Assembly (NCBI GenBank): GCA_041583495.1
Contig: JBFHFS010000022.1
Span: 1-64,000 of the forward strand
DNA length: 64,000 nt
Direction: 5' to 3'
From: JBFHFS01 sp041583495
Lineage (GTDB): Bacteria > Bacteroidota > Bacteroidia > Bacteroidales > Marinilabiliaceae
The notes under the pieces are model-generated. The model ran no database searches. It was not told where the DNA came from and worked only from the letters and a program-made list of their open reading frames with translations. Below are positions 62,805 through 64,000 of this stretch, piece after piece (within the stretch, counting starts at the first letter, position 1; every line of letters starts with the position of its first letter). The position numbers and the translations under genes were made by a program.

Positions 62805-63024
62805 TAATTAATAGAGTATTAAATGAAAAGAAAAGGCTGAGCCTTAGTCATAAGTTGGTATTGTTTTCTTTGGATGCAACGGCATCGTTTTAACAGAAGC
62901 ATGAACGATAAGAATATTCTCATTGAATAGATGTGCCAACCGACAGTTGTTCACTTGAGGGTAATGTGGTAGCCGGTAAGATCTTGTGTAATGAGTTTAG
63001 GCAGTTGAATTCTTTTCTGCAAAA

Positions 63025-64000
63025 TTAACTGATTATTCTAAGTTTGGCAAATTTAAGTAATAATTGTTTTTGTCCAACATTTTTAAAGAAAACTGTTGCC
63101 TTAATATTTGGGGCGGTTCCTTCGAGTTGAAGAATCTTCCCTTGCCCGAAGCGTTCGTGTTCAACCACTACCCCGGGTTGAAGGTGGTCCTGATTGGCGG
63201 TATTGGCCGAATTAAAGCTTTTGGTGGCTGGGGTGCCTTCGGCGTTTTTTAAGTTAAACTTAGGTCTTTGGCCTCCCTGTTTTTCCGGCAATTTAAAGGA
63301 TTGAGCGGGCCGGTTTTTGTTTGGCCGCGTGGAGCTTTTGGGCGGGGCAAATTGTTCTCCGTTGGGAGAGATGTTTAGGAATTTTTGATCTATTTCACCT
63401 AAAAAACGGCTCGGGCGGGCAAAGGTGAGTTCTCCGAATTTATAACGACTCCGGGCGCAGGAGAGGGTCGCGCGTTCTTCTGCGCGGGTGAGTGCCACAT
63501 AAAAGAGTCGGCGCTCTTCCTCGAGCCCCTGTTCGGTATTCAGCGTCATGTTGGAGGGAAATAAACCCTCTTCCACTCCCACGATGTAGATGTTTTTGAA
63601 CTCAAGTCCCTTTGCCGCATGAATGGTCATCAGGGTCACTTTGTCGATGTCGTCGGGTTTTTCGCTGTCCTGATCCGTCAGAAGAGAGACTTCCTCCAGG
63701 AAGCCTGTCAGGCTGTTGCTTTCACCACTCTCCAATCGATTGTCCGAAAATTCGCGGATGGCATTGAACAACTCCTCCAGGTTCTCCAAACGGGTTTGGC
63801 TCTCATGTGACTTGTCCTGGTGCAGCTCTTTAAGAATGCCACTCTGGGTGGCTATCTCGGTGGTCATGTCGAATGCCGACATGTTGGGTGCCTGCTGGAT
63901 GAAGCCACTCACAAGAAGAACAAAACTTTTCAACTTACGAACGGTGCCTGAATTAAAGCCGAACTGCAATAAATTAGGGCTCATCAAAAGGTCCCATACA
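63025..64000 (-). CDS. UvrD/PcrA-type superfamily 1 helicase, C-terminal part
   Basis: The visible C-terminal segment runs off the right edge, where the frame stays open. Helicase motifs V and VI are clear: VTLMTIHAAKGLEFKNIYIVGVEEGLFPS and LEEERRLFYVALTRAEERATLSC. After a low-complexity linker (PPKSSTRPNKNRPAQSFKLPEKQGGQRP) it ends in the small PcrA C-terminal domain (GVVVEHERFGQGKILQLEG). An ATP-dependent 3'-5' DNA helicase for repair and replication; whether UvrD or PcrA by name cannot be settled from this part. Confidence 0.94.
   Translation of the reverse strand, partial: VWDLLMSPNLLQFGFNSGTVRKLKSFVLLVSGFIQQAPNMSAFDMTTEIATQSGILKELHQDKSHESQTRLENLEELFNAIREFSDNRLESGESNSLTGFLEEVSLLTDQDSEKPDDIDKVTLMTIHAAKGLEFKNIYIVGVEEGLFPSNMTLNTEQGLEEERRLFYVALTRAEERATLSCARSRYKFGELTFARPSRFLGEIDQKFLNISPNGEQFAPPKSSTRPNKNRPAQSFKLPEKQGGQRPKFNLKNAEGTPATKSFNSANTANQDHLQPGVVVEHERFGQGKILQLEGTAPNIKATVFFKNVGQKQLLLKFAKLRIIS

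Noticed and set aside
1..64000. tRNA, rRNA, IS elements or integrase genes
   Set aside because: I looked in all larger gaps and found no cloverleaf, no rRNA stretch, and no transposase or integrase motifs; the decayed sulfatase is the only clear sign of past rearrangement.

Overview
The window is chromosomal DNA of a Bacteroidota bacterium, most likely a marine or saline member of the Bacteroidales/Marinilabiliales type (the order is inferred). Support comes from a SusC/SusD pair with a hybrid two-component regulator, three proteins with type IX secretion (T9SS) C-terminal sorting domains, DUF4290 and DUF4491 proteins, little sign of Shine-Dalgarno spacing, and several TAnnTTTG (Bacteroidetes -7) promoter elements. 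Gene identities come from reading the translations; no database search was run.

Region 1 (1-27312) is a polysaccharide/glycoprotein utilisation locus (PUL). It has a GH2 beta-galactosidase, a divergent hybrid two-component regulator, SusC (frameshifted in its signal peptide), SusD, a fasciclin-domain lipoprotein and a DUF5007-like lipoprotein. Two strong hairpins follow. After them comes a same-strand enzyme train: HExxH metallopeptidase, GH29 alpha-L-fucosidase, sulfatase, second HExxH metallopeptidase, GH27 alpha-galactosidase-type enzyme, second sulfatase, and a Tat-exported GH109-like oxidoreductase, closed by a clear intrinsic terminator. Together these suggest attack on a sulfated, fucosylated, alpha-Gal/alpha-GalNAc-bearing glycan, quite possibly a mucin-like glycoprotein, since two peptidases sit among the glycosidases.

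Region 2 (27313-38402) is accessory: an orphan lipoprotein, a T9SS ELWxxDGT-repeat protein, a decayed sulfatase N-terminus, heptamer repeats, a DHA2-type MFS exporter, a DUF4412-like protein, two tandem paralogous T9SS beta-helix proteins, and a 350-bp polypyrimidine repeat.

Region 3 (38403-42470) is a four-gene respiratory/sulfur module: octaheme cytochrome c of the tetrathionate-reductase family, a b-type cytochrome, a short YeeE/YedE protein, and a YeeE/YedE protein fused to a rhodanese domain that seems to lack its catalytic cysteine. Region 4 (42880-44766) holds a TPR protein, a C_GCAxxG_C_C-type protein and an HD-domain protein.

Region 5 (44784-56203) is amino-acid biosynthesis, all on the minus strand: trpEGDCFBA, then purU, a TlpA-like thioredoxin, hisH, hisA, hisF and hisIE. 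Upstream of trpE there is a complete transcription-attenuation leader: a promoter candidate, a 20-residue leader peptide with three consecutive Trp codons, and an intrinsic terminator just before trpE. This is the best-supported new element in the window.

Region 6 (56291-64000) is housekeeping and stress: two DUF4491 membrane proteins, OxyR with both redox cysteines, dnaJ and grpE, a thioredoxin-fold protein with no CxxC, DUF4290-murA (MurA carries Asp in place of the fosfomycin-target Cys), and the C-terminus of a UvrD/PcrA-type helicase running off the right edge.
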